Source: an uncultured Gammaproteobacteria bacterium
GTDB taxonomy: Bacteria; Pseudomonadota; Gammaproteobacteria; Pseudomonadales; Pseudohongiellaceae
NCBI GenBank assembly: GCA_913060695.1
Contig: CAJXUA010000026.1
Location: 1 to 45,799, forward strand
Direction of reading: 5' to 3'
DNA length: 45,799 nucleotides
Shown here: positions 11,275 to 20,304 of the stretch, piece after piece
Layout of the letters: each line of letters starts with the position of its first letter
Position numbering within the stretch: position 1 is the first letter of the stretch
Notes under the pieces: model-generated
Databases searched by the model: none
Told to the model about the DNA's origin: nothing
What the model saw: only the letters and a program-made list of their open reading frames with translations
Translations under genes and position numbers: made by a program

Positions 11275-13476
11275 TCATTTCTTCAGCAGTCTCAAGCCAT
11301 TTCCGACCACAAGCAGGCTCGCACCCATATCAGCGAACACTGCCATCCACATAGTGGCGTGACCGGTGAAGGTCAGCACTAGAAACACCATCTTGATGCC
11401 GAGTGCGAGCGCAATATTCTGTTTCAATACGTTCGCTGTGGCTTGGGACAACCGTACGAAAATCGGAATCTTGCGCAGGTCGTCGTCCATTAACGCCACG
11501 TCGGCAGTTTCAATGGCAATGTCGGTACCGGCGGCGCCCATCGCGAATCCGATATTGGCCCGCGCCAATGCTGGTGCATCATTTACACCGTCTCCAACCA
11601 TTCCGATCTTGCCATTCAATGACATTCGCGCCACCTCACGCAGTTTGTCTTCTGGCAACAAGTTCCCCATGACGCGATCGATGCCAACTTGGCTGGCAAT
11701 CGCCTCGGCGGTATGCGGATTGTCACCGGTCAGCATCATTGTCTTTATACCTAGTGCGTGTAATTCGGCGATAGCGTGGCGACTACTGTCCTTGATGGTA
11801 TCGGCTACTGCGAACAAAGCATGCACACGGTCGCTATCAACTAGCATCACAACAGTTTTGCCTTGGATTTCGAGTGCCGAGAGTCTCGCCTCCAATTCCG
11901 GAGAGCACGCTCCAATCTCTTCGACCATGCGGTGGTTACCCAGGTAATAGACCGTGCCATCAATATCGCCACGCACGCCACGCCCGGGCAAGGCGGTGAA
12001 ATCCCTCACCTCGCGTATTGTTACCCCATCGGCTCGAGCGGCGAGGGTTACGGCATTAGAGACTGGGTGGTCGGATCGTGAGGAAAGGCTATAGGCAAGC
12101 ACCCGAGACTCATTGAAATCCGCATCTTCCCAGACCTCCCAGTCGGTTTGCTCTGGCTTGCCATGTGTAATCGTGCCTGTCTTGTCGAGCGCTAACCACG
12201 TCAGATTTCGCCCCTCTTCTAGATACACCCCTCCCTTGATCAGAATGCCGCGCCGCGTCGCTGCGGCTAAACCGCTAACGATACTTACTGGCGTGGAGAT
12301 GACGAGGGCACATGGACACGCGATTACCAGCAAGACCAATGCCTTGTAGATCCATGGCAGCCACGCCTCTCCTAGTAGCAATGGCGGAAGTCCCGCCACC
12401 GCTGCCGCGACCCCGAACACGATGGGGGTGTAAATGCGGGCAAACTGATCGACGAAACGTTGAGTGGGTGCACGGCTTCCTTGCGCTGCTTCGACTGCTC
12501 GAATGATACGAGCCAACGTAGTATTGCTTGCGGCCGCCGTGACACGATACTCGAACGAGCCCAATTCATTGATAGTGCCAGCAAACACCAGATCCCCCTC
12601 AGTCTTCTCGACCGGCAGACTTTCGCCTGTGATTGGAGCCTGATTAACCGTTGAATGACCCTGAATCACCTCACCATCAAGGGCGATCCGTTCTCCCGGT
12701 CTGACGCGTACCCGGCTACCCAGCGCAACCGTTTTGGCCTCAACATCGACCCATCTTCCGTCACTTTGCTGGATGGTTGCAGTTTCTGGTGCAAGCTCCA
12801 ACAAGCCGCGTATCGCGTTTCTTGCGTGATCCAGCGACTTGGCCTCTATGACTTCTGCGAGCGCAAATAGAACCATTACCATAGCGGCTTCTGGCCAATG
12901 GCCAATAAATATCGCGCCAGTAACCGCAATCGACATTAAGGCGTTTATGTTTAAATTCAGATTCTTGAGTGCGATTAAACCTTTCCTGTAGGTAGGAAGG
13001 CCGCCAAGAGTAATCGCAAGGAGTGCAAGCGCGACAACTGCCCAGCTATTGGCCCCATTGAGCCAGTAAACTACCTCCGCTAAAATTGCCGCCACGCCAG
13101 ACACCGCAAGGGGTAACCAGTTAGTTGGTGAAGGACGTAATGATGTCGTCGCCTGAGTTGTCGGTTCAAGCTCTTCTGCCTCGAATCCATCCAACCTAAC
13201 TGCTCGCATGTCAATGGATGACAAAGCTTCCTCTATTGGCGCTAGAGACTGCATCTGGTGTCTCACTAACAATGTGCGCTGTATTAAGTTGAAATCCATC
13301 CCAGTCACATTGTCTAGTTTCGATAGCTTATCGCGGATCAGTTTTTCTTCAGTCGGACAATCCATGTTGTTGATTCGGTATAGAGCCGTCGCCGCACTCA
13401 ATTCGGTTGTTTTTGGAGCTAAGGAAGAAGTCGAAGTAAAGGGGGTGCTACATTCCTCTGAATTACAGTAGCTCAT
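11275..13476 (-). CDS. zntA: Zn/Cd/Pb-exporting P1B-type ATPase
   Basis: ATP-driven exporter of soft divalent metals across the inner membrane. Domains in order: a Cys-containing N-terminus (MSYCNSEEC); one heavy-metal-associated domain with MDCPTEE; paired membrane helices; the actuator loop with TGES; the transport-site helix with CPC at about residues 387-389; the phosphorylation motif DKTGTIT with Asp at about 431; SDHP in the nucleotide domain; TGDN; and GDGVNDAPALARA. The last helices have Lys (IKMVFLVL) and Asp (VFADMGAS), the arrangement of Zn/Cd/Pb pumps such as ZntA and CadA rather than Cu pumps. Intact, 733 aa. Transcribed from the MerR-type promoter at 13512-13542, divergent from its regulator. 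Confidence 0.93.
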   Translation of the reverse strand: MSYCNSEECSTPFTSTSSLAPKTTELSAATALYRINNMDCPTEEKLIRDKLSKLDNVTGMDFNLIQRTLLVRHQMQSLAPIEEALSSIDMRAVRLDGFEAEELEPTTQATTSLRPSPTNWLPLAVSGVAAILAEVVYWLNGANSWAVVALALLAITLGGLPTYRKGLIALKNLNLNINALMSIAVTGAIFIGHWPEAAMVMVLFALAEVIEAKSLDHARNAIRGLLELAPETATIQQSDGRWVDVEAKTVALGSRVRVRPGERIALDGEVIQGHSTVNQAPITGESLPVEKTEGDLVFAGTINELGSFEYRVTAAASNTTLARIIRAVEAAQGSRAPTQRFVDQFARIYTPIVFGVAAAVAGLPPLLLGEAWLPWIYKALVLLVIACPCALVISTPVSIVSGLAAATRRGILIKGGVYLEEGRNLTWLALDKTGTITHGKPEQTDWEVWEDADFNESRVLAYSLSSRSDHPVSNAVTLAARADGVTIREVRDFTALPGRGVRGDIDGTVYYLGNHRMVEEIGACSPELEARLSALEIQGKTVVMLVDSDRVHALFAVADTIKDSSRHAIAELHALGIKTMMLTGDNPHTAEAIASQVGIDRVMGNLLPEDKLREVARMSLNGKIGMVGDGVNDAPALARANIGFAMGAAGTDIAIETADVALMDDDLRKIPIFVRLSQATANVLKQNIALALGIKMVFLVLTFTGHATMWMAVFADMGASLLVVGNGLRLLKK

Positions 13477-13511
13477 AATAAATCCTTATCCGAAATAGGT
13501 TGGTGTTATGG

Positions 13512-13542
13512 ATTAAAAACCCTATAGTTACTATAGGGTCAA
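13512..13542 (-). promoter_or_regulatory. MerR-type promoter of the P-type ATPase gene
   Basis: On the minus strand, TTGACC (13542-13537) and TTTAAT (13517-13512) are separated by 19 bp, or 20 bp if TTAATC is used. This overlong spacer is the hallmark of promoters activated by DNA distortion through MerR-family regulators. The operator fills the spacer. Confidence 0.8.
13519..13539. promoter_or_regulatory. Perfect palindromic operator of the MerR-family regulator
   Basis: Two 10-bp arms, ACCCTATAGT and its exact reverse complement, flank a single base. The sequence is of the ZntR/CadR/PbrR type and lies between the divergent ATPase and regulator genes. Confidence 0.88.
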
Positions 13543-13567
13543 GTATTTATTACTTATGAGGTCGTAA

Positions 13568-14023
13568 ATGGATATTAAAATTGGCGAGCTAGCGTCACGT
13601 ACTGATTGCCAAACTGTGACTATCCGCTATTACGAGAAAGAGGGGTTGTTGCCTAAGCCTATGCGTAGCAGCGGCAATTACCGGTTGTATAGTGAAGCTC
13701 ATATTGAGCGCTTAAATTTCATCCGCCACTGCAGGTCTTTGGGTATGATGCTAGTTGAAGTTCGGGCTCTGCTAAGGTTTAGAGATACTCCTAATCAAGA
13801 TTGCAGCCAGATCAATGCTTTGTTGGACGAACATATCCAGCAAGTTGAAACTCGGGTAGAGGAGTTGTCCCAATTGAAATCGAACTTGATCGCATTGCGC
13901 GAGAAATGTGCTGGAGCGCAAACTATAGAATCATGCGGTATTTTACAGGGCCTATCTCACGACTCTAATCTTATAGATTTTAAGGATGCACTCGCCCTAC
14001 AAGGTTTGGGTTGCAGTTCTTAG
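13568..14023 (+). CDS. cadR: Cd/Pb/Zn-responsive MerR-family regulator (CadR type)
   Basis: Metal-sensing activator of the divergent ATPase gene. The N-terminal winged helix (IGELASRTDCQTVTIRYYEK, NYRLYSEAH) is followed by a long dimerisation helix and a metal-binding C-terminus with Cys79, Cys114 and Cys123 (DCSQI, REKCAG, ESCGI). This three-cysteine layout is that of CadR/PbrR proteins. 151 aa is normal. A perfect MerR operator lies 28 bp upstream, so autoregulation is likely. The metal (Cd, Pb or Zn) is not fixed by sequence; zntR or pbrR would be equally fair names. Confidence 0.85.
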   Translation: MDIKIGELASRTDCQTVTIRYYEKEGLLPKPMRSSGNYRLYSEAHIERLNFIRHCRSLGMMLVEVRALLRFRDTPNQDCSQINALLDEHIQQVETRVEELSQLKSNLIALREKCAGAQTIESCGILQGLSHDSNLIDFKDALALQGLGCSS

Positions 14024-14122
14024 GTGAAATCGTGGTTTTGATCTTTTACACTAGGTGTTTTTTTCCGGGAAATTCTCGAATAGTAGGTAATCCCCCATTT
14101 TAAACAGAGGTCATCAGTAGGA

Positions 14123-14398
14123 TCAGGCCACAATGGCCAACGTCTGTTTCGGGGTAAATCCTCGAAGAGTCATGTTAGGCCTCTCGTTGTTATAAGCTCA
14201 TAGCCATCGAGTGGCAAACTCCTGCACTTCGTCTATCGAATCGAACTTATACTGCGCCAACCAACTGTATCTTACCTTACGTTTGTAACGTTCCAGATAA
14301 GCGTTTTGCTGTGGCTTGCCAAGTTGAATGTGCATCTACGTAATCCCGCACTTCTCCGCCCACGCAAAAAGTGCGTCGCTGTTGTACTATGGCTCCGA
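14123..14398 (-). pseudogene. Relic of an IS3-family transposase (OrfB) C-terminus
   Basis: The minus strand reads SDALFAWAEKCGIT, MHIQLGKPQQNAYLERYKR, VRYSWLAQYKFDSIDEVQEF, YNNERPNMTLRGFTPKQ and a TGA at 14123-14125. This is the end of the DDE integrase core of IS3-type OrfB, including GKPQQNAYLER with the catalytic Glu. In-frame stops at 14387-14389, 14336-14338 and 14198-14200 and loss of the 5' part show it is dead. It lies just downstream of the MerR gene and may have helped assemble the region. Confidence 0.8.
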
Positions 14399-14751
14399 GT
14401 ACTTCAGTGCTGGCCTAGTGACATGGGCGAAAAGGAAGCGTATTACGCCGATTTATATCCCCACACAGAACGCTTTAATTGCAGTGCACTGCGCTGCATA
14501 AATGGCTGGATCTCTATTTTTTTGTGAGTCTAGATCACGCACAAAGTTTAGCTACGAAGTGGCAATGGCAAGATAGTAACGAAAGGCCGAATACTGCGAT
14601 TCGGTGAGTGCCTCCAAGGTGATTCCGGCTAGCAGTTTAGCCCTTTACTTTAAAGGTCAGTTGGTAATTGGGTGGTTACAATATGAAGTTCTTATTTCAT
14701 CAACTTATATATTCTGGTTTGATATACGAGTTTTTTTAGGCTGTTAAAAAA
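14399..14751. other. Intergenic stretch, no gene recognised
   Basis: About 350 bp between the IS3 relic and the lipoprotein relic. Possibly more decayed insertion-sequence DNA; I could not match it to anything. Confidence 0.4.
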
Positions 14752-14865
14752 GTGTTTATTATTGCAGGTTTATTTGGCATTTTGAGTGCTTGTTGAGAAC
14801 ATGGTCACGAAGAAAGTAGTGATGATGGTGAGAAGAAAAAGGAATATATTCGTAGCCACGATTAA
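14752..14865 (+). pseudogene. Possible broken small lipoprotein
   Basis: From GTG at 14752 the frame reads VFIIAGLFGILSAC, a lipoprotein signal ending in an LSAC lipobox, then an in-frame TGA (14794-14796). It continues EHGHEESSDDGEKKKEYIRSHD to a TAA. The part after the stop is charged and contains His, as in small metal-associated lipoproteins. Whether this was a real gene is uncertain because it is short. Confidence 0.35.
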
Positions 14866-14897
14866 AATAATTTCCTCGTACTCTAGGCGCATTCTAG

Positions 14898-15986
14898 ATG
14901 ACTTTTCTGCGTAATTATTCTGTATTATTTGCAATCCTTTCTGCAGCTCTATTTGAAGCTGCAACCCCCGCAAGTAAATGGCTTCTTTTAGGTTTGACAC
15001 CCATTCAGTTAGCTGGACTTTTGTATTTAGGAGCGGCCTTAGCCGTAATGCCAATGTCCATCTGGAAAGGCACTTCGCCACTTCCTCCAATGCATGACAG
15101 GCCCAACAAACTGAGGTTATTAGGGGTTATTTTATTTGGCGGTATTTTGGGGCCGATATTTCTTATGTTTGGCTTAACTTTGTCGCAAGCTGAATCGGTA
15201 TCCTTACTGCTGAATTTTGAGATTGTTGCGACTGCCATTATCGGTGTATTTTTCTTTCGTGATCACTTAAGAATTTCAGGGTGGGCTGGAATCTTTACTG
15301 CTTTTATAGCCGCCACGCTATTCACATTCTCACTGCTAGGATTTGAGTGGCTTGGATCTGTATTAGTCTTATTGGCTTGCTTAATGTGGGGAATAGATAA
15401 CCATCTAACAGCTACCATTGATGGGATTACACCTAGCCAAAGTACTTTCTGGAAAGGCCTGGTTGCTGGCCTTGTTAATTTATTAATTGGCATTACTCTT
15501 GACCCTTTTGTTTGGGATTCAACAGTAATAGTAAGTGCTTTGTTTGTGGGGGCATTGTCGTATGGTGCGAGTATTGTTCTCTACATAAAATCTGCGCAAG
15601 TAATGGGTGCGACAAGATCTCAGGTTATTTTCTCAAGTGCACCTTTTTCTGGCCTTTTGTTATCTGTTGTGTTGTTGGGAGAAGAACTGACAGGCAGTCA
15701 TATATTCGCCGGAGGACTGTTTGTCATTGCTATTACACTGCTTATGCTAGACAATCATGCGCATTCTCATACACATGAAAAACTCGCACATAAGCATTCT
15801 CATCGACATGATGACAATCATCATAACCACAGCCATATTGGCTTGGATGAATCTGTAAGGCATACCCATTTTCATGAGCATGAAGCACTAGAGTACAAGC
15901 ATCCGCATTGGCCTGATTTGCATCATCGACATGAACATAAAAAATGGACCTTAATTATCTTAGTTGGGCTTTACTATGTATTTTGA
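14898..15986 (+). CDS. DMT/EamA-family transporter with a His-rich C-terminal tail
   Basis: Ten hydrophobic segments form two EamA repeats (roughly residues 8-140 and 150-285), e.g. FEAATPASKWLLLG and ALSYGASIVLYIKSAQVMGATRSQV. From about residue 284 the tail is dense in His (DNHAHSHTHE, HKHSHRHDDNHHNHSH, HPHWPDLHHRHEH), suggesting metal binding. An inner-membrane exporter or importer tied to Zn, Ni or Co is likely by composition and context; transport of metal is not shown by the fold itself. After the His tail the frame runs on through a short hydrophobic end (LIILVGLYYVF) and overlaps the next gene. Confidence 0.75.
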   Translation: MTFLRNYSVLFAILSAALFEAATPASKWLLLGLTPIQLAGLLYLGAALAVMPMSIWKGTSPLPPMHDRPNKLRLLGVILFGGILGPIFLMFGLTLSQAESVSLLLNFEIVATAIIGVFFFRDHLRISGWAGIFTAFIAATLFTFSLLGFEWLGSVLVLLACLMWGIDNHLTATIDGITPSQSTFWKGLVAGLVNLLIGITLDPFVWDSTVIVSALFVGALSYGASIVLYIKSAQVMGATRSQVIFSSAPFSGLLLSVVLLGEELTGSHIFAGGLFVIAITLLMLDNHAHSHTHEKLAHKHSHRHDDNHHNHSHIGLDESVRHTHFHEHEALEYKHPHWPDLHHRHEHKKWTLIILVGLYYVF

Positions 15987-16758
15987 TTTCAAAACGTTTG
16001 ATCCAAATAAGGGGTTAGTACTAGATAAGGAAACAAGTTCCTTATGTAGAATGGAAGTAAGAGAAAATGCAGATCTAAGATGGATGATGAGTGAAGATGG
16101 TGTGCTTCACGGAGCCATGTCACTAAAGGAGCCATGCGTTCCGTTAGTGCCTTATGTAAGGTCAATGCTAATTGCTCATATTCTTAAGCCTGAAGCTACA
16201 AAAGTACTAAATTTAGGTCTCGGTACTGGCGCTATAGAACGCTATATTGGTGAGGTTTTTCCACAAGTTAAACTGACCACAGTTGAAATGTCACAAACAA
16301 GGCTTGAGCAAGTCAAACGTTTTTTTCATTTATGCCCTAGCTCAAGTAGTTTGATAGTTGTTCAGGATGCATCAAAGTTTATATCTCGTAAAATCCCAGA
16401 ACAGGATATTATTTATTGTGATTTGTTTGATGTTCGCAGTAATTACAACGAGGTACTCTCAAATGACTTCATTACAAACTTATGGGAAGCGCTATCTAAA
16501 AATGGCCTCATTGCGATCAACTATGTGCTGGAGAATCAAAAAAAACTAATCAATACCTTGATAATACTGCGAAAGATATTTGCCGTAACCGCCATTATAA
16601 AAGTCGAAGGTCATACCAATATAGTAATTCTAGCCTTTAAAACCGATAAATCTGATGGTGAATCGATTATCTTAAATATCAATAAATTTGATGATGCTTA
16701 TGATCTTAATTTCGCAAATGTCCTTCAGTCGATAGAATGGCTTCCACACCCCCCCTAG
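15976..16758 (+). CDS. Spermidine-synthase-like (SpeE family) protein
   Basis: I chose the ATG at 15976 (MYFDFKTFD); an upstream in-frame TTG at 15964 is less likely. The Rossmann-type core has the nucleotide-binding loop LNLGLGTGAIERYIG at about residues 77-91, an acidic residue after the next strand (TTVEMS), and QDASKFI. This fits the polyamine aminopropyltransferase/methyltransferase fold. At 260 aa it could be a real aminopropyltransferase or a diverged relative; the polyamine-gate residues are not obvious. Its start overlaps the DMT transporter gene by 11 nt, so the two are probably translated together. Confidence 0.65.
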   Translation: MYFDFKTFDPNKGLVLDKETSSLCRMEVRENADLRWMMSEDGVLHGAMSLKEPCVPLVPYVRSMLIAHILKPEATKVLNLGLGTGAIERYIGEVFPQVKLTTVEMSQTRLEQVKRFFHLCPSSSSLIVVQDASKFISRKIPEQDIIYCDLFDVRSNYNEVLSNDFITNLWEALSKNGLIAINYVLENQKKLINTLIILRKIFAVTAIIKVEGHTNIVILAFKTDKSDGESIILNINKFDDAYDLNFANVLQSIEWLPHPP

Positions 16759-16982
16759 TACTTGAGTTTAACGATTAGAATCGAGATGATCGATAGGAAT
16801 CGAAAACAGCCTTTGTTAAACTAGCAAAGTCTTATACCTGCATTCTAGGGCGATAACTCGTTCAAAAGGTTCATTATTGTTAAGCTAACTCAACACATTA
16901 ATAAACTGAATCAGTGAAGGATTGACCCACTCTGCATCATGCTGTTATATTGCAAAGTAACGGTTTTTCAGAGCGTCATCCT

Positions 16983-17369
16983 GTGCATATCAATATTCTT
17001 ATAATCCTGTTAGTTATACTCAATAACTCAACATTGTTCGGCGGAGTTCACGCCAGCAGTACGTTTGACTCTGAGTATGCCAGCGGGAATGTCATTGAGA
17101 TTGAGCACAGCCATGGTCACAAGCATGGCCATACGGGTGACCACGCGAACTCTGAGCATGCACTTGATTCGCATAGTACCGCGACAACAGAGACTGACTC
17201 CGATCACGAACACTCTCACAAGCATGGGATCTATACGCAGTTGAATTGTGAGGTTCCGAAGTCTTATTCATTTGCAGTTGTGACTAGCACAAACGCAATT
17301 CAGATCAGTTCAGCAATTGCAGTTCTCAGCCCTACTTATACTCCTCCACTTCCCCCTCCCAACCTCTAA
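16983..17369 (+). CDS. Small exported His-rich protein (CzcI-like)
   Basis: I place the start at GTG 16983 (HINILIILLVILNNSTLFGG), by analogy with the sister gene at 3123, which also starts with GTG before the signal peptide. An upstream TTG at 16950 is in frame but unlikely. The mature part contains clustered His (IEHSHGHKHGHTGDH, DHEHSHKHG) and ends with the proline motif SPTYTPPLPPPNL. It is the first gene of the second metal operon, 150 nt before the HupE gene. Probably a periplasmic metal-binding accessory of the pump; function is inferred from composition and position. Confidence 0.6.
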   Translation: MHINILIILLVILNNSTLFGGVHASSTFDSEYASGNVIEIEHSHGHKHGHTGDHANSEHALDSHSTATTETDSDHEHSHKHGIYTQLNCEVPKSYSFAVVTSTNAIQISSAIAVLSPTYTPPLPPPNL

Positions 17370-17522
17370 GTTTCATAAATTTGCCATTGTTCTCTTTGCG
17401 GAATTAACTCTAGCGAGCGCATCCGTGTGTGGGTATTTGTTCTTGAAACAATCTCCCTTTAGAACTCTATGTGGCATCGACCTGATTTCGATTAGGCAAA
17501 TGAAATTCTAGAGGATTAAGTG

Positions 17523-18245
17523 ATGCACAAATTGCAGCATCTGCTTATCAGCAACCCATATGCGGTGTTGGTGGCAATTTTTATACTACTTTTAGCGAGT
17601 TTTGGCTTTGCTCCAGACGCGCTCGCCCATGGGGTGACAGCAGGAGACAAGGGTTTCATACAAGAAAGTTCTGGCGCACTTGTCATTCCGTTCATGTATC
17701 TAGGTGCTAAGCACATGGTTACCGGCTATGACCATCTGCTGTTTCTGGTCGGGGTTATTTTCTACCTGTACAGGTTCCGTGATGTTGGCTTATACGTGAG
17801 CCTATTCGCGCTTGGGCACACGATCACTCTTTTGCTAGGCACATTCCTAGAGATTGGTGTCAGCCCCTATCTCATCGATGCGGTGATTGGCTTCTCTATC
17901 GTCTACAAAGCGTTAGACAACATGGGGGCGTATCAGCGCTGGTTTGGGTTTCAGCCCAATACTAAAGCAGCCACGATGGTGTTCGGTTTATTTCATGGGT
18001 TCGGACTCGCAACCAAGATCTTAGATTACGAAATTTCACCCGATGGATTACTCACAAACTTGATCGCTTTCAATGTAGGCGTTGAGTTAGGTCAGCTGCT
18101 CGCCTTGAGCGTGATTCTAATCGCTATAGGGTACCTGCGGCAGTCTAAGAGCTTCTATCGACGGGCCTATCTAGCCCAGGTCGCGTTGATGAGCGCTGGG
18201 TTCCTCCTTATGGGTTACCAAATAACCGGTTATTTCGTGGCCTAG
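17523..18245 (+). CDS. HupE/UreJ-family membrane protein
   Basis: An AGAGGA box at 17509-17514 points to the ATG at 17523 rather than the GTG at 17520. The protein has an N-terminal signal/anchor ending in DALAHGV and about six further hydrophobic segments. Family marks are MVTGYDHLLFLVGV, ALGHTITLLLGT, FGLFHGFGLA and FNVGVELGQL; the His and Asp residues there are the likely metal ligands. HupE/UreJ proteins are nickel (or cobalt) permeases. Here one sits inside a Czc operon, between the His-rich exported protein and a membrane-anchor protein. Direction of transport and metal are not shown. Confidence 0.8.
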   Translation: MHKLQHLLISNPYAVLVAIFILLLASFGFAPDALAHGVTAGDKGFIQESSGALVIPFMYLGAKHMVTGYDHLLFLVGVIFYLYRFRDVGLYVSLFALGHTITLLLGTFLEIGVSPYLIDAVIGFSIVYKALDNMGAYQRWFGFQPNTKAATMVFGLFHGFGLATKILDYEISPDGLLTNLIAFNVGVELGQLLALSVILIAIGYLRQSKSFYRRAYLAQVALMSAGFLLMGYQITGYFVA

Positions 18246-18277
18246 GCCAATCAATTTAGTTTGAGGACATTTTCACT

Positions 18278-18937
18278 ATGAACAATACAAATCAACCAGC
18301 AGATGTACAGCTTCCATCGTCTTTCCAGCTATTGAAATCCACTGCTATAGCGGCGGTTGTGGCGATGCTGTTATTGCTCGTCATTGTTATGCCCGCGGAA
18401 TATGGCATAGACCCAACCGGGGTAGGCAGTGTGACTGGCTTAAAGAGAATGGGTGAAATCAAGGTGCTGCTTGCCGAAGAGGCCGCGCAGGACGAGGAAG
18501 CTTTGCTGAGCGCTATCAATGGGACAGCGCCAACTCCTCCGGCCGAGGTGGTGCAGACTGCCAGCCCTAGCAGCACGGTAGTTGCAGAGATTGCCGAACC
18601 AACGCTAGCAAATGGTGAGCGCAGTGATGAGATGCAAGTGACCCTAGCGCCAGATGCTGCCACCGAAGTTAAGGTCACCCTCGCAAAGGGAAAGAGCGTG
18701 CAATTTGCTTGGGAGTCTAACGGCGGTGCGGTGAACTTCGATACTCATGGAGATTCTGCGGCTCTAGATATTAGCTATTTCAGCTACGGAAAAGGCATAG
18801 AGCAGAGTCAGAGCGGCACTGTTGAAGCTGCTTTCGATGGGCATCACGGGTGGTACTGGCGCAATCGTACGGACACGGCGGTGACGATTACACTTAGAAC
18901 CACTGGTGCGTATACCGATATTCAACAATTGCATTGA
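18278..18937 (+). CDS. Membrane-anchored periplasmic protein of the metal operon
   Basis: One membrane segment near the N-terminus (AIAAVVAMLLLLVIVMPAEYG) is followed by an acidic, Ala/Pro-rich linker and a C-terminal globular part with FAWESNGGAVNFDTHGDS and GHHGWYWRNRTD. The topology suggests a cytoplasmic N-terminus and a periplasmic domain. Similar proteins are annotated as transmembrane anchor proteins next to hupE and czc genes. A TGAGGAC ribosome site precedes the ATG. Its role, perhaps scaffolding HupE or the pump, is unknown. Confidence 0.6.
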   Translation: MNNTNQPADVQLPSSFQLLKSTAIAAVVAMLLLLVIVMPAEYGIDPTGVGSVTGLKRMGEIKVLLAEEAAQDEEALLSAINGTAPTPPAEVVQTASPSSTVVAEIAEPTLANGERSDEMQVTLAPDAATEVKVTLAKGKSVQFAWESNGGAVNFDTHGDSAALDISYFSYGKGIEQSQSGTVEAAFDGHHGWYWRNRTDTAVTITLRTTGAYTDIQQLH

Positions 18938-19009
18938 GTCGTGTAGGTAAACGCGAGGGCTGTCTTGCAGCCCCCAACGAAAACACAAATGTATGTAGAA
19001 GGCTTTCAT

Positions 19010-20296
19010 ATGAACACGAAAGAAGAAGATCGATTTAGGCGGAAAGCACTGAAGGCGATAGGGTGTAGTGTTGCAATATTCTTCGCCTGCAGTGGTGTTA
19101 GTTCTGCGGCCGAAAGTTTGACCCTAGCGAGCGCAATTAGTGCTGCAATAAATGACAATCCGGAGCTGAAATCGTTTAGCTATAATATGAGCATTCAAGA
19201 CGCGCGAATCATTCAAGCGGGCTTGAAACCAAAGCCGGAACTGAACGTCAACATCGAAGACATATTAGGGACAGGCGAGGCTCAAGGGTTTTCGGGTTCT
19301 CAAACTACCTTGAGCATTGCGTGGGTTGTGGAAGGCGGCTTAGCGCAGCGTCGTGTCGATGTGGCGCGAACTGGTTCGCTCTCGTTGGCTGCAGAGGCAG
19401 AAGTAATGCGTCTGGATACTGCTGCCCAAGTGGCGCGGTATTACATGCAAGCGCTAGCGCTGCAGTTACATAAACAGTTAGCCGGCGAAGGCATCTCATA
19501 CGCGACTGAGAGTGTTTCGACTATAGGGCAAAGGGTTGAGGCGGGAACCGGTTCTGCCGCAGATCTTGCACGGGCAGAGGCAGAGCTAGAGCGACTCTTG
19601 CTCTATCGCGAGGGTATGAATCATGAGCTTGAAATAGTCTTCCACCAGCTTGCGGCTTTGTGGGGTGAGCTGTACCCCGAGTTTACATCTGTTGAAGGCG
19701 ATATTACCGAGCTGCCCAATCTTCAGCCTTTTCCGATGCTCATAACACTCATTGAACAGAACCCCGACATAAGTCGTTTTCTCTCAGAGCAAAGGCTACA
19801 GGACTCTATTTTGCAACTAGAGTTGGCGCAACGCAAAACACCTTGGCGTTTCAATGCAGGTATACGGCGTATTCAAAGTTCCAGCGACACGGGCTTTGTT
19901 GCCGGGGTCACCATTCCATTGAACCGAGGCAATCTCAATCAAGGCCGAATCCAAGAAGCGCGAACCGCAATCGAGAAAACCGCCGCTGAGAAAGAGGCTG
20001 CGATGATTCGCATCCAGACAAATTTATTTGTGGTTTACCAAGAGCTAGAACACAGCCTTCATCGTGCGGAGGTGCTGCGCAGCGCCGTGATTCCAAAATA
20101 CCAAGAGGCGCTTGAACAGGTGCGTCGTAGCTATGAACTTGGTGCTGCTAGCTATATTGAATGGTTCCAGATCCAAGAGAGCGTTCTTGAGGCTCGCAGC
20201 GACGTGATTGAAGCAAGCTTACAAGCACAACTTAAAAATATTGAAATCGAGCGGCTGACTGGTTTGCGAATTGCACAGTCACTCTCTACACAATGA
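19010..20296 (+). CDS. czcC: CzcC-type outer-membrane factor (second pump)
   Basis: Outer-membrane channel of the second tripartite pump. The ATG at 19010 (MNTKEEDRF) is preferred: AGAAGG lies just upstream, and this start gives a normal signal peptide (IGCSVAIFFACSGVSSAAE). Upstream in-frame ATG and TTG codons would add a non-signal leader. TolC-type repeats contain NPELKSFSYN, LAALWGELYPEF, RIQSSSDTGFVAGVTIPL and ELGAASYIEW. It ends with an ATGA overlap at 20293-20296, so czcB may be translationally coupled. Confidence 0.9.
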   Translation: MNTKEEDRFRRKALKAIGCSVAIFFACSGVSSAAESLTLASAISAAINDNPELKSFSYNMSIQDARIIQAGLKPKPELNVNIEDILGTGEAQGFSGSQTTLSIAWVVEGGLAQRRVDVARTGSLSLAAEAEVMRLDTAAQVARYYMQALALQLHKQLAGEGISYATESVSTIGQRVEAGTGSAADLARAEAELERLLLYREGMNHELEIVFHQLAALWGELYPEFTSVEGDITELPNLQPFPMLITLIEQNPDISRFLSEQRLQDSILQLELAQRKTPWRFNAGIRRIQSSSDTGFVAGVTIPLNRGNLNQGRIQEARTAIEKTAAEKEAAMIRIQTNLFVVYQELEHSLHRAEVLRSAVIPKYQEALEQVRRSYELGAASYIEWFQIQESVLEARSDVIEASLQAQLKNIEIERLTGLRIAQSLSTQ

Positions 20297-20304
20297 GGCG
20301 CATT

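Noticed and set aside
11131-11382. 83-codon plus-strand ORF overlapping the end of the P-type ATPase gene
   Set aside because: Overlaps the real gene antisense and has no ribosome site or family.
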